Source of the DNA: DASPTT01 sp035623275
GTDB taxonomy: Bacteria; Actinomycetota; Acidimicrobiia; Acidimicrobiales; UBA8190
Direction: 5' to 3'
Length of the DNA: 50,881 bases
NCBI GenBank assembly: GCA_035623275.1
Contig: DASPTT010000106.1
Span: 1-50,881, forward strand
Both the position numbers and the translations under genes were made by a program. The notes below the pieces were generated by a model that was not told where the DNA came from, did not search any database, and saw nothing but the letters and a program-made list of their open reading frames with translations. Positions 41,781-50,881 of the stretch are shown here, in pieces (position 1 is the stretch's first letter; every line of letters begins with the position of its first letter).

Positions 41781-43237
41781 TCATCCCCGGAGACGCCGGA
41801 GCTCCTCGACCACCGCCTTGCCGTTGGCCTTGCCCTGCGTCACCTTCATGACCTGCCCGATGAAGAACTGGGCCAGCTTGTCCTCGCCCTCGCGATAGCG
41901 CCCCCACTCGTCGGGGTGCGCGGCCACGACCTCGGCCACCGCGCCGGCCAGCGAGTCGCCGGCCAGGGCCTCGAAGCCCTTGCGCTTGGCGATCTCGGCC
42001 GGGTCGCCCCCGTGCGCGAGCAGGTCGCCGAGCACCGCCTTGGCCTGCGTGGCCGAGAGCTTCTGGTCCTGCTCCATGCGCAGCAGCGCCACGTACGCCG
42101 CCGGGTCGACGGCGCGGGCCGCGTCGGGCGCGGCGGCCGCCTCGTTGGCCGTGCGGGCCAGGGCCAGCGCGGGGTCGATGCCGGCCCCCGCGGCGGCCGC
42201 CACCAGGTCGTCGAGGCCGTGCTCGGTCACGGTGACGATCTGGTCGGCCCGCGCGCCGGACAGCGTGCCGTCGCCGAAGAGGTCCGCCAGGCGCTGGCGT
42301 CGCTGCGCGGGCATGGGACCGAGGGAGGCGGCCACTTCCTGCTGCCACGCCGTGTCGGGGGCGAGCGCGACGAGGTCTGGCTCGGGGAAGTACCGGTAGT
42401 CGAACGCCTCCTCCTTGGAGCGCAGCGCCACCGTGTGCCCGGCGTCCTCGTCCCAGTGCCGGGTCTGCTGGATCACGGGCTCGCCCGCCTCGAGCAGTCC
42501 CACCTGGCGCTCCGCCTCGTAGTCGATGGCCCGCCCGAGCGAGCGCAGCGAGTTCAGGTTCTTCACCTCGCAGCGGGTCCCGAAGGCGTCGGACCCGCGG
42601 GGGCGCACCGACACGTTGGCGTCGACCCGCATGGACCCCTCCTCCATGCGCCCGTCCGACGCGCCGGTGGCGACCAGGATGGCCCGCAGCTCGGCGGCGT
42701 ACTGGCGGGCCTGCGCCGCCGAGCGGATGTCGGGGGCGGAGACGATCTCCACCAGGGGCACCCCGGCACGGTTGTAGTCGACCAGGGCGTGCGCGGCGTC
42801 GTGGATGCGCCCGCCGCCGCCGACATGGGAGGTCTTGCCCGTGTCCTCCTCCAGATGGGCGCGCTCGATGCGCACCCGATGGCCGTCGGGGAGCTCGAGC
42901 CAGCCGTCGACGTTGATCGGCTCGTCGTACTGGCTGATCTGGAAGTCCTTGGGCATGTCCGGGTAGAAGTAGTTCTTCCGGTGGAAGATCGACGGCCGGA
43001 CCACACAGTGCAGGGCCGCGCCGATGCGCATGGCCAGCTCGACGGCCCCGGCGTTGAGCACCGGCAGCGATCCGGGCAGCCCGAGGCAGACGGGGCAGAC
43101 GTTGGTGTTGGGCTCGTCCCCGAAGGCGTTGCGGCACCCGCAGAAGAGCTTGGTCACGGTGCGCAGCTCGCAGTGGACCTCCAGACCGATCACCGGCTCC
43201 CATGCCCCGCCCTCCGGCGCCGGCGCGCCGTTCGCGC

Positions 43238-43241
<4 letters not shown>
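41781..43241 (-). CDS. gatB: Asp-tRNA(Asn)/Glu-tRNA(Gln) amidotransferase subunit B
   Basis: 486 residues, complete. VIGLEVHCELRTVTKLFCGC and NTNVCPVCLGLPGSLPVLN carry the zinc cysteines; HRKNYFYPDMPKDFQISQYD, RAHLEEDTGK, VDYNRAGVPLVEIVSAPD and RCEVKNLNSLRSLGRAI form the kinase/catalytic core, then the tail domain ending KANGKAVVEELR. Activates the misacylated tRNA carboxyl with ATP. GTG overlaps the gatA stop. Confidence 0.97.
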
Positions 43242-44685
<1,444 letters not shown>

Positions 44686-44689
<4 letters not shown>

Positions 44690-44994
44690 GGCGCGTCCCC
44701 CAGGATCCTCGGCACCCGGAACCGACCGTCCTCGACGGCCGGCGCCGCCGCCAGCACCTCGTCGCGGGGCAGCGAGGGGCGCGGCTCGTCGGGACGCAGC
44801 ACGTTGCGCAGCGGCAGCGGGTGGGCGGTGGGGGCGATGCCCTCGGTGTCGAGCGCCGCCACCTGGGCGGCGTGGTCGAGGACCGCGGCCAGCTGCTCGG
44901 CATAGGTGTCGAGCTCGTCCTCGGTGAGCGCCAGGCGCGCCAGGCGGGCCACGTAGGCGGCGTCCTCGCGCGTCAGGCGACGCGCCGGCTCCAT
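44686..44994 (-). CDS. gatC: Asp-tRNA(Asn)/Glu-tRNA(Gln) amidotransferase subunit C
   Basis: 102 residues, belt subunit. LTREDAAYVARLARLALTEDELDTYAEQLAAVLDH (two parts) then PTAHPLPLRNVLRPDEP and the FRVPRIL C-terminus. ATG shares a base with the esterase stop (TGATG). Confidence 0.95.
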
Positions 44995-45785
44995 CAGGAC
45001 GGCGTCCTCGCGCCCATCTCGTCGCCGGAAGGGGCCCCCAGCACGCGACCGGCGAACTCCACGGCCCGATGGCAGATCTCCGCCTCGTCGTGGTCGAGGG
45101 TGGCGACGTGGTAGCTCTTCTCCAGCCACACGCGCTCGGCGGGACCGGCCACGCCGGCGCACAGGACGTCGCTCGACGACGAGGGCACGACGTGGTCCTC
45201 GCGGCTCGAGAGCACGAGGACCGGGCACGAGATCTGCCCGAGGTGCGCGGCCACCGTGTCCACGCCTTCGAACAGCGACAGCGCGGCGGCCAGCGGGGTG
45301 CCGGGATAGGCGAGCTCCTGGCGCCCGGCCATGGCGATGTCCGAACCCACGCCCGGCGCCACCTCCGCGCCGCCCTCGAGCATGGCTCGCAGCACGTCGC
45401 GAAAGCTCTCCGCGGGCGGGTCGACCATGGGGTTCACGAGACAGAGACCGCGGATCTCGGGGTGGTGCTCGGCCAGCCAGCACGCCAGGGTCCCGCCCAT
45501 CGACAGGCCGAAGAGGGCCACCGCGTCGCAGCGCCCGGCCAGGTCCCGGAAGGCGGCCTCGGCCGCCTCCGACCAGTCCGGCCAGCGCGTCGGGATCATG
45601 TCCTCGACGCTCGTGCCGTGCCCGGGCCACAGGGGCAGCTCGACGGTGTACCCGGCGGCGGCCAGGGCCTCGGCCTGTGGCCGCACGCTCTGGGGGGAGC
45701 CGGTGAAGCCGTGGAGGACGAGCACGCCGAGAGGCCCGCCGTCATGGCTGAAGGGCTCGGCGCCAGGGAGGATCGGCGCGGTCAC
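44994..45785 (-). CDS. Alpha/beta hydrolase (carboxylesterase/monoacylglycerol lipase type)
   Basis: 263 residues. HGFTGSPQSVRPQAEAL (oxyanion hole), LPLWPGHGTSVEDM, nucleophile elbow GLSMGG, Asp in SSREDHVVP and His in EKSYHVATLDHDE give a full triad. It is cytosolic. First gene of the group leading into gatCAB by a 1-nt overlap, an unexpected pairing. TAGCAT lies 6 nt before the GTG. Confidence 0.88.
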   Translation of the reverse strand: MTAPILPGAEPFSHDGGPLGVLVLHGFTGSPQSVRPQAEALAAAGYTVELPLWPGHGTSVEDMIPTRWPDWSEAAEAAFRDLAGRCDAVALFGLSMGGTLACWLAEHHPEIRGLCLVNPMVDPPAESFRDVLRAMLEGGAEVAPGVGSDIAMAGRQELAYPGTPLAAALSLFEGVDTVAAHLGQISCPVLVLSSREDHVVPSSSSDVLCAGVAGPAERVWLEKSYHVATLDHDEAEICHRAVEFAGRVLGAPSGDEMGARTPS

Positions 45786-45791
45786 GCCGGC

Positions 45792-45797
45792 ATGCTA
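45792..45797 (-). promoter_or_regulatory. Candidate leaderless -10 for the esterase-gatCAB operon
   Basis: Minus-strand TAGCAT, 6 nt upstream of the GTG at 45785. Confidence 0.4.
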
Positions 45798-45883
45798 CCG
45801 GCGCCGGGCACCCCGTCTCGTGCGGTGCCGCGCTCGCTGACTGATGGGCCAGTCAACGACGGGCGCCGCGGCGGCGCCACCGG

Positions 45884-45889
45884 TAGGGT
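45884..45889 (+). promoter_or_regulatory. Candidate -10 for the SCP2 gene
   Basis: CGGTAGGGTT contains TAGGGT, about 72 nt before the ATG. Unlike several other genes here, this one would have a true leader with an AAGGAG ribosome-binding site 10 nt before the start. Confidence 0.35.
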
Positions 45890-45961
45890 TGGGCCGCACC
45901 ACGCACCGGGGGCACGCCCGTCAGGGCGGGGAACGCCGCACGACCAAGGAGCACCGCACGC

Positions 45962-46366
45962 ATGTCGACCTACCCGTTCCTCAGCGACGACTGGATCATC
46001 GAGGCACGCAAGATCCGCGAGGAGTACGACAGCGGTGCCAGCGTGCCGCACCAGGTGCGGATGAACCTGGTCGTCACCGAGGTGCCCTTCGGCGAGGGAT
46101 CTATCGACGCGCACCTCGACACCTCCGAGGGCAGCGTGCGCCTCGACCTCGGCCACCTCGACCCGGCCGACCTCAAGGTCACCGTCGACTACCTGACGGC
46201 CAAGTCGATCCTGGTCGAGGGCAACTCGCAGGCCGGCATGCAGGCGTTCATGGCCGGCAAGATCCGGGTCGAGGGGGACATGGCCAAGCTCATGGCGCTC
46301 CAGACCGTCCCGCCCGACGCCAACACGCAGGAAGTGGCGCAGCGCCTGCGCGACATCACCGCCTAG
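45962..46366 (+). CDS. SCP2 sterol-binding domain protein
   Basis: 134 residues. SDDWIIEARKIREEYDS, the VRLDLGHL and DLKVTVDYLTAKSIL strands and the SCP2 signature QAFMAGKIRVEGDMAKLMALQ near residue 92-112 identify it firmly. Single-domain hydrophobic-ligand carrier. AAGGAG site; convergent with the MFS gene, whose stop lies 11 nt inside this one. Confidence 0.9.
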   Translation: MSTYPFLSDDWIIEARKIREEYDSGASVPHQVRMNLVVTEVPFGEGSIDAHLDTSEGSVRLDLGHLDPADLKVTVDYLTAKSILVEGNSQAGMQAFMAGKIRVEGDMAKLMALQTVPPDANTQEVAQRLRDITA

Positions 46367-48053
46367 GACCGGCACGCCCCGTGCCGGCGGCGCCGGGGGC
46401 CGGAAACCCGTCGTCGAGCATCGCCTGGTCGAGTATCGCCTGGTCGGGGAGCGCCCGGCCGGCCAGCCCGTCGGCGTCGGCCGCCAGCAGCTCCCCCATC
46501 CCGTCGACGCCGGCGAGCGCCGGCACGCGCTCGGTCCCGATTCGGGGGGCCCCGGGCTCGAGCGCCGTCTGGCGGCGATCAGTGGAGCGCAGCAGGGCCG
46601 CGCAGGCCACGCCTCCCAGGGCCACCGCGGCCCCCACGAGGTAGGCGGTGTGGAACGAGTCCAGCAGCGACACGCCCGGCATGCGAGCACGCGCGGACTG
46701 GACCGTCTGCATGACCTGGATCCCCGAGATGGTGGCGATCTGGGCCATGAGCTGCTGGGTGGCGCTGGCCGTGCCCAGCGAGTCCTGCTCCACGGCGTTG
46801 GCCACGCTGGCGCCGAGGGACGGCGACGACACGCCCATGCCGATGCCCGAGAGCACGAGGCCCACCTCGACCAGGGCCACGCCGGTGTCGTGGCCGGTCA
46901 TGGCGAACACGAGCATCGACACGAACACGGCCAAGGTGCCGGTCACCGCGGTGGTGCGCTCGCCGACGCGCACGGCCACGTAGCCGGCGATGGGCGCGCA
47001 CAGCGAGAACGTGAGCGGCCGGGGGATGACGAGCAGACCGGCTGCCGACTCCCCCTTGCCGTAGACCTGCTCGAGGATGAGCGGCGCCAGGAAGAACCCG
47101 CCCATGTAGGCGAAATTGGCGCCCATCTGCGCGCCGATGGGGAAGGCGAAGTTGCGCCGGCGCAGCCAGCGCAGGGGCACGAGCGGGTCCTCGGCCCGCA
47201 GCTCCACCGGCACGAGGGTCGCCAGCGCCACGGCCGCCAGGGCGAAGGCGCCGACCACGGTGCTGCTGCCCCAGCCGAGCACGGGCGCCCGGTTCAGCGC
47301 GAACAGGAGGCTGCCCACGCCGAGGACGACGAACACCGCGCCGGCCACGTCGACCCGCCGCCCGGCGTGGCTGCCTGGCCCACGGCCCACCGCGAACTCG
47401 GGCAGCACGATCGCCGCCAGCACCAGGGCGACGACCCCGATGCCCAGCTCGAGCATGAACATCCAGCGCCAGCCGATGGACTGGATGATGAAGCCGCCGA
47501 CGGCCACGCCCACCACGGGTCCGCCCGCGCCCACGAGCGACCACCAGCCCATCGCCTTGACCCGGTCGCCCTTGGCGAACGCCCCCAGCACCAGGGCCAT
47601 CGAGGTCGCCCCGAGGGCGGCGCCGTCGAGTCCGCCGAGGACCCGCGCCGTGATGAGCACCCCCACGCTCGGCGCCGTGGCCGAGAGCAGGGCGATGCCG
47701 AGGTTGGCGGCCAGGGCCGTCAGGTACAGACGCCGATGCCCCAGCCGGTCGCCCGCCTTGCCGGCGATGGGGGCGAACACGGCATAGGCGAGCATCGGGC
47801 CGGTGACCACCCACGTCACCGTGGGCAGCGACGTGTGCAGGCCCTGGGCCACGCTCGGGAGGGCCACCACGAACACGGTGAAGAGCACGTTCACCGAGAA
47901 GAGCCCGACGAGCACCACCGCGAGGACCCACCATCGGTAGCGGTCGTCGGACCCGGCCCGCTGCCGCACCCGCGCCCGGAGCTCTGCAGGCCAGGGCTCG
48001 CGGCGTGCAGCCGCGACGTCGTCGAGCTGGTCGGAGGGCGGGCACACGGCCAC
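46356..48053 (-). CDS. MFS transporter, DHA2 family
   Basis: 565 residues, long form with about 14 helices. Opening WWVLAVVLVGLFSVNVLFTVFVVALPSV (two parts), motif A GKAGDRLGHRRLY, motif C-like GPVVGVAVGGFIIQSIGWRWMFM and a 100-residue Pro/Ala-rich C-terminal tail. Proton-coupled drug/metabolite exporter. GTG 48053; a second GTG at 48047 has a better GAGG spacing. Confidence 0.9.
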   Translation of the reverse strand: MAVCPPSDQLDDVAAARREPWPAELRARVRQRAGSDDRYRWWVLAVVLVGLFSVNVLFTVFVVALPSVAQGLHTSLPTVTWVVTGPMLAYAVFAPIAGKAGDRLGHRRLYLTALAANLGIALLSATAPSVGVLITARVLGGLDGAALGATSMALVLGAFAKGDRVKAMGWWSLVGAGGPVVGVAVGGFIIQSIGWRWMFMLELGIGVVALVLAAIVLPEFAVGRGPGSHAGRRVDVAGAVFVVLGVGSLLFALNRAPVLGWGSSTVVGAFALAAVALATLVPVELRAEDPLVPLRWLRRRNFAFPIGAQMGANFAYMGGFFLAPLILEQVYGKGESAAGLLVIPRPLTFSLCAPIAGYVAVRVGERTTAVTGTLAVFVSMLVFAMTGHDTGVALVEVGLVLSGIGMGVSSPSLGASVANAVEQDSLGTASATQQLMAQIATISGIQVMQTVQSARARMPGVSLLDSFHTAYLVGAAVALGGVACAALLRSTDRRQTALEPGAPRIGTERVPALAGVDGMGELLAADADGLAGRALPDQAILDQAMLDDGFPAPGAAGTGRAGPRR

Positions 48054-48117
48054 CTCAGGCTATCCCCCACCCGGTTCGCGTCCGCCGGGGTCGCGTCGGC
48101 GCGGCGGCGCCCCGGCG

Positions 48118-48999
48118 TCAGCCTTCGAGCAGCGTCGGGACCTCGGCGGCGAGCTCGGCGATCGTCCAGCGCCCGTCGTGCTCGAGCCGTTCCGTCATCG
48201 TCCACGGCTGGAAGAGGCGCACCTGGCCACCCTGCACGAAGAACACCTGCCCGGTGACGGGGCACGCCTCGGTGGCCAGGTAGCCGACCAGCGGGGACAC
48301 GTTGGCCGGGTCCCACGTGTCGAAGGTGCCGGGGTCGTTCGGGGCGCGCACGATGTCGGTGAGCCCCGGCGTCTGCTCGGTCATGCGCGTGCGCGCCGCG
48401 GGGGCGATGGCGTTGACCCGTACCCCGTACCGGTCGAGCTCCTGCGCGGCGATCACGGTGAACGCCGCGATCCCGGCCTTGGCCGCGCCGTAGTTCGTCT
48501 GCCCCGGATTGCCGAGGAGTCCCGAGGTCGACGACGTGTTCACGACCGAGGCGCGCACCTCCTTGCCCGACTTCACCTGCTCGCGCCAATACCCCGCCGC
48601 ATGGCGGGTGGGGACGAAGTGTCCCTTCAGGTGGACGTGGATGACCGAGTCCCACTCGTGCTCGGTCATGTTCACGAGCATCTTGTCGCGCAGGATGCCG
48701 GCGTTGTTCACCAGCACGTGCAGGTCGCCGAACGCCTCCAGGGCGGTGTCGACGAGGCGCTTGCCCCCGTCCCAGTCGGTGATGTCGTCCCCGTTGGCCA
48801 CGGCCTCGCCGCCGGCCGCCCGGATCTCCTCGACCACCTGCTCGGCCGGCGTGCGGTCGTCACCCGACCCGTCGACCGCGCCGCCGAGGTCGTTGCACAC
48901 GACCTTCGCACCTTCGGCGGCGAACAGGAGCGCGTGCTGGCGGCCGATGCCGCGCCCGGCCCCCGTGATGATCGCCACACGCCCGTCGAGCGCACCCAC
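48118..48999 (-). CDS. Short-chain dehydrogenase/reductase
   Basis: 293 residues, full SDR: TGAGRGIGRQ cofactor motif near residue 14-23, NDLGGAVDGSG extension typical of multifunctional-enzyme-2/SDR members of beta-oxidation, LVNNAGILRD, NTSSTSGLLGNPGQTNYGAAKAGI with YxxxK, and NAIAPAARTRM. Probably acts on a 3-hydroxyacyl-CoA or steroid-like substrate. GTG at 48999 was chosen because AGGAGGGG precedes it at 8 nt; the frame is open to 49020. Confidence 0.9.
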   Translation of the reverse strand: MGALDGRVAIITGAGRGIGRQHALLFAAEGAKVVCNDLGGAVDGSGDDRTPAEQVVEEIRAAGGEAVANGDDITDWDGGKRLVDTALEAFGDLHVLVNNAGILRDKMLVNMTEHEWDSVIHVHLKGHFVPTRHAAGYWREQVKSGKEVRASVVNTSSTSGLLGNPGQTNYGAAKAGIAAFTVIAAQELDRYGVRVNAIAPAARTRMTEQTPGLTDIVRAPNDPGTFDTWDPANVSPLVGYLATEACPVTGQVFFVQGGQVRLFQPWTMTERLEHDGRWTIAELAAEVPTLLEG

Positions 49000-49092
49000 G
49001 TCGCCGTCCCCTCCTCTCACCTCGGGCCACGACGCAGCCGGAGCGGCAGGCGTCGCGGTCGCCGACCACGTTGGCAGGGTGCTGCCGGAGGG

Positions 49093-50157
49093 TCAACTCG
49101 CCCGCGACAGGGAGGCGCCGCGCCAGGGGGCCGCCAGCCGGCGCACCTCGGCGCGCTCGCCGGCCACGAGCACGTACTCGACGTTGCGCAGGCGCCCCAC
49201 CCGGCCCACGCGCTCCCCGGCGGGGTTGTGGATCCCGATGCGGGCGCCCACGTACCGGGCCGAGTCGAAGGCGAGGACCTCCACCGCGCCGCGCGCCGCG
49301 CACATGGACCGGAGGTCGTCGAGCGTGACCCATGCCTCGTCGTTGTAGGAGAGGACGAGGACGCGCGCACGCACGTCGCGGATGAGCGCGGCCAGAGCGC
49401 CGGGCATGAGCCGGCGCACGTTGAACGGGCTGCGGTCGACGGTGCGGGTGTCGGCGCGCTTGCAGGCCACGCCGTAGTGGTCCGGCGCGTCCCACGTCAC
49501 CAGGGTCTCCCAGATGTGGTAGTTCGCCTCGTAGCGGTGCTGGTTGTAGGGGGGGTCGAGGTAGGCGATGTCGAACTCGCCGAGCCGCCCGGCCTCGATG
49601 CAGGCGTCGCCTCGCACCGCCCGACCCGGCCCCGCCAGCAGCGCGGGCCGGCGCAGCACCAGTGGGTTGTACGACCGCGGCGCCCACTGCTTCACGTAGG
49701 CCATCTGCACGCCGGTGGTCGAGTCGACCCGGTCGGCGGCCTCGAGCAGGCTGGTGAGCAGCACCGGGTGCAGCGGGTCGCCGGCGTGGTCGCGCTCGAT
49801 GGCGTCACGCACGGCATCGATGCGGGCGCCGTTGCCCGGCTGGAAGAAGCGCGATCGCACGCAGAAGGTGTCGGTCACGTAGCCGGCCACCCCCGGGAGC
49901 GCGTTGAGGCGGTCCAGCGCGGCGTCGAGCGCGGCGGCGTCGACGCGCCGGGCGTCGGTGGCGACGTAGCAGGCGGCGAGAACCGACGCGTAGCGAGTGG
50001 CGTCCAGCGCGGTGACCCTCGCCCCGCACTCCTTGAACGCCTGGGCGACGCGCGTCGTCCCGGTGAACAGGTCGAGGGCGCTGGCCGCGTGGGCCCGCGT
50101 GCAGAGGTCCTTGAGCACCGGGACCAACCGGCGCTTCGAGCCGAGGTACTTGATCAC
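49093..50157 (-). CDS. D12-class DNA adenine-N6 methyltransferase
   Basis: 354 residues. N-terminal IKYLGSKRRLVPVL, AdoMet motif I DLFTGT (29-34), target loop region of about 60 residues, and the catalytic DPPY at 201-204 (LDPPYNQHRYEANYHIWETL, two pieces). D12/Dam order of motifs. No restriction endonuclease gene is visible, so it is an orphan methylase as seen here. GTG overlaps the upstream stop (GTGA). Confidence 0.9.
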   Translation of the reverse strand: MIKYLGSKRRLVPVLKDLCTRAHAASALDLFTGTTRVAQAFKECGARVTALDATRYASVLAACYVATDARRVDAAALDAALDRLNALPGVAGYVTDTFCVRSRFFQPGNGARIDAVRDAIERDHAGDPLHPVLLTSLLEAADRVDSTTGVQMAYVKQWAPRSYNPLVLRRPALLAGPGRAVRGDACIEAGRLGEFDIAYLDPPYNQHRYEANYHIWETLVTWDAPDHYGVACKRADTRTVDRSPFNVRRLMPGALAALIRDVRARVLVLSYNDEAWVTLDDLRSMCAARGAVEVLAFDSARYVGARIGIHNPAGERVGRVGRLRNVEYVLVAGERAEVRRLAAPWRGASLSRAS

Positions 50158-50486
50158 CCGCGGCGGGTCCACCCGCCCCCGAAGCGACGGAACCACCAGT
50201 CGGGGTCGCGCGCGTGCGCGTGGAAGTGGTCGGGGATCTGGCGCATGACCCGGTCGAAGGACCAACCCCCCGCACCGAGCTCGGCGTCGGCCACTTCGGC
50301 CAGGGCACCGAGCATGTGCTCGACGGCCTCTTCGGGGGGCGACGCGCCGTGGTGTCGCCACACCACCATCGGCACCCCGCACACCTCGCAGTCCGCAACC
50401 CAGCAGACGTCGTCCTCGCGGTGCCACGTGGTGATGCGGGCGGCCTCGCACAGCTCACAGCCCGCCCGCGGCGCCGGCTCCCCCAC
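50154..50486 (-). CDS. Small HIT-like Cys/His protein
   Basis: 110 residues. HFHAHA at 87-92 is a HIT triad (His-x-His-x-His), and Cys pairs at 10/13 and 33/36 with others suggest a zinc site as in some HIT proteins. Shorter than usual HIT domains. Coupled to the methyltransferase by GTGA and starting directly after the PASTA stop. Nucleotide hydrolase activity is possible, not shown. Confidence 0.6.
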   Translation of the reverse strand: MGEPAPRAGCELCEAARITTWHREDDVCWVADCEVCGVPMVVWRHHGASPPEEAVEHMLGALAEVADAELGAGGWSFDRVMRQIPDHFHAHARDPDWWFRRFGGGWTRRG

Positions 50487-50881
50487 CTACGTGGACGTGA
50501 TGTCGACGGTGGAGCCCTTGGCCACGGAGGCGCCGTTGGCCGGCGAGGTCGAGGTCACCCGCCCCCCGTAGGGGCCGCTGATGGTGCCCACGACGAGGCC
50601 GGCGTTCTGCAGGGTGCTGATGGCGTCGGGGACGAGCATCCCCCGCACGTCCGGCACCGTCACGGGGGCCGGGCCCTGGGAGATCACCACCGTCACCGTG
50701 GTGCCCTGGGGCGCGGTGCCCGTGGGGTTCCACGAGACCACCTGGCCGTTGGGGACCGTGTCGCTGTACTGGTTCGTGCAGTTGGCCTGGAGCCCGAGCG
50801 CCTGCAAGGTGGTGGTGACGCCTGCGCAGGTCGACCCGGTGAGCGAGGGGATGGTCTCGATGGGCGGCCCCGACGACACGA
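50487..50881 (-). CDS. PASTA-domain protein, C-terminal part (runs off the window)
   Basis: About 130 residues visible with a GTG at the edge, but the gene almost certainly continues. Two PASTA repeats: IPSLTGSTCAGVTTTLQALGL...GQVVSWNPTGTAPQGTTVTVVIS and VTVPDVRGMLVPDAISTLQNAGLVVG...VTSTSPANGASVAKGSTVDIT. This is the extracellular peptidoglycan-sensing tail of a Ser/Thr kinase (PknB/StkP-like) or a PBP. Which one cannot be decided here. Confidence 0.8.
   Translation of the reverse strand, partial: VSSGPPIETIPSLTGSTCAGVTTTLQALGLQANCTNQYSDTVPNGQVVSWNPTGTAPQGTTVTVVISQGPAPVTVPDVRGMLVPDAISTLQNAGLVVGTISGPYGGRVTSTSPANGASVAKGSTVDITST

Noticed and set aside
39254..41851. Very long open frame antisense to ilvD and beyond
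   Set aside because: High-GC codon bias leaves antisense frames open; the product is His/Gly/Arg-rich with no motif, while ilvD on the minus strand is unmistakable.

Overview
The window is high-GC (by eye about 70-75%), densely coded bacterial chromosome with many GTG starts, ATGA/GTGA/TGATG stop-start overlaps, an F420-type luciferase-like oxidoreductase, SCP2-domain proteins, gatCAB and PASTA genes. This points to an actinobacterium, most plausibly of the Acidimicrobiia. The taxonomic placement is inferred from gene content, not from a marker gene.

Layout. 1-2745 is a lower-GC, scarred edge: a lipase whose N-terminus looks like a ribbon-helix-helix antitoxin, the 3' end of a broken SDR gene, and a DUF4232 lipoprotein. 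2746-5742 holds a SnoaL-like protein, an ABC-2 exporter and an exported hypothetical. 5743-22913 is the first amino-acid block: cimA, ilvE and leuB (minus), greA, leuC and leuD (plus), an FMN-dependent 2-hydroxy-acid oxidase, leuA (minus), a Prx/chorismate mutase/RidA group, a VOC protein, a TauE/SafE permease, serA and an aspC-like aminotransferase (minus), and divergent serC. 23022-26666 is a tightly coupled four-gene unit (membrane protein, PAS histidine kinase, His-rich membrane protein, CheY-like regulator). 26780-29457 holds a DUF3303 gene, then an operon of a DExRH di-iron protein, an SCP2 protein, a Cys-rich small protein and a 2x[4Fe-4S] ferredoxin with a zinc-ribbon tail. 29496-34580 (minus) is a lipoprotein, an AlkA-like glycosylase, a methyltransferase and a TldE/TldD pair. 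34621-38224 is ilvBNC with its attenuator. 38514-45785 has an LLM oxidoreductase, ilvD, a PH-like membrane protein, gatBAC and an esterase. 45962-50881 has an SCP2 protein, an MFS exporter, an SDR, a D12 adenine methyltransferase, a small HIT-like protein and the C-terminus of a PASTA protein.

Together the window encodes a leucine/valine pathway and an isoleucine route entering through citramalate (CimA to LeuCD to LeuB, then IlvBN, IlvC, IlvD, IlvE), plus the first two serine-synthesis steps. The clearest unannotated signals are three transcription attenuators, each a 11-14 codon leader peptide rich in the relevant branched-chain codons followed by a hairpin and T-tract: ahead of leuB (FVIIIIV), leuA (LQLIGLLLT) and ilvB (VLVILT). 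All three leaders start exactly 9 nt after a -10-like hexamer, with a TTGnCn -35 17-18 bp further upstream. Several other genes show TAnnnT 6-8 nt before the start codon, suggesting leaderless mRNAs. The most novel protein-level candidate is the 23.0-29.5 kb stretch, a cysteine-rich-PAS two-component module next to a di-iron/ferredoxin/SCP2 operon. No tRNA, rRNA, CRISPR array or intact insertion sequence was recognised.
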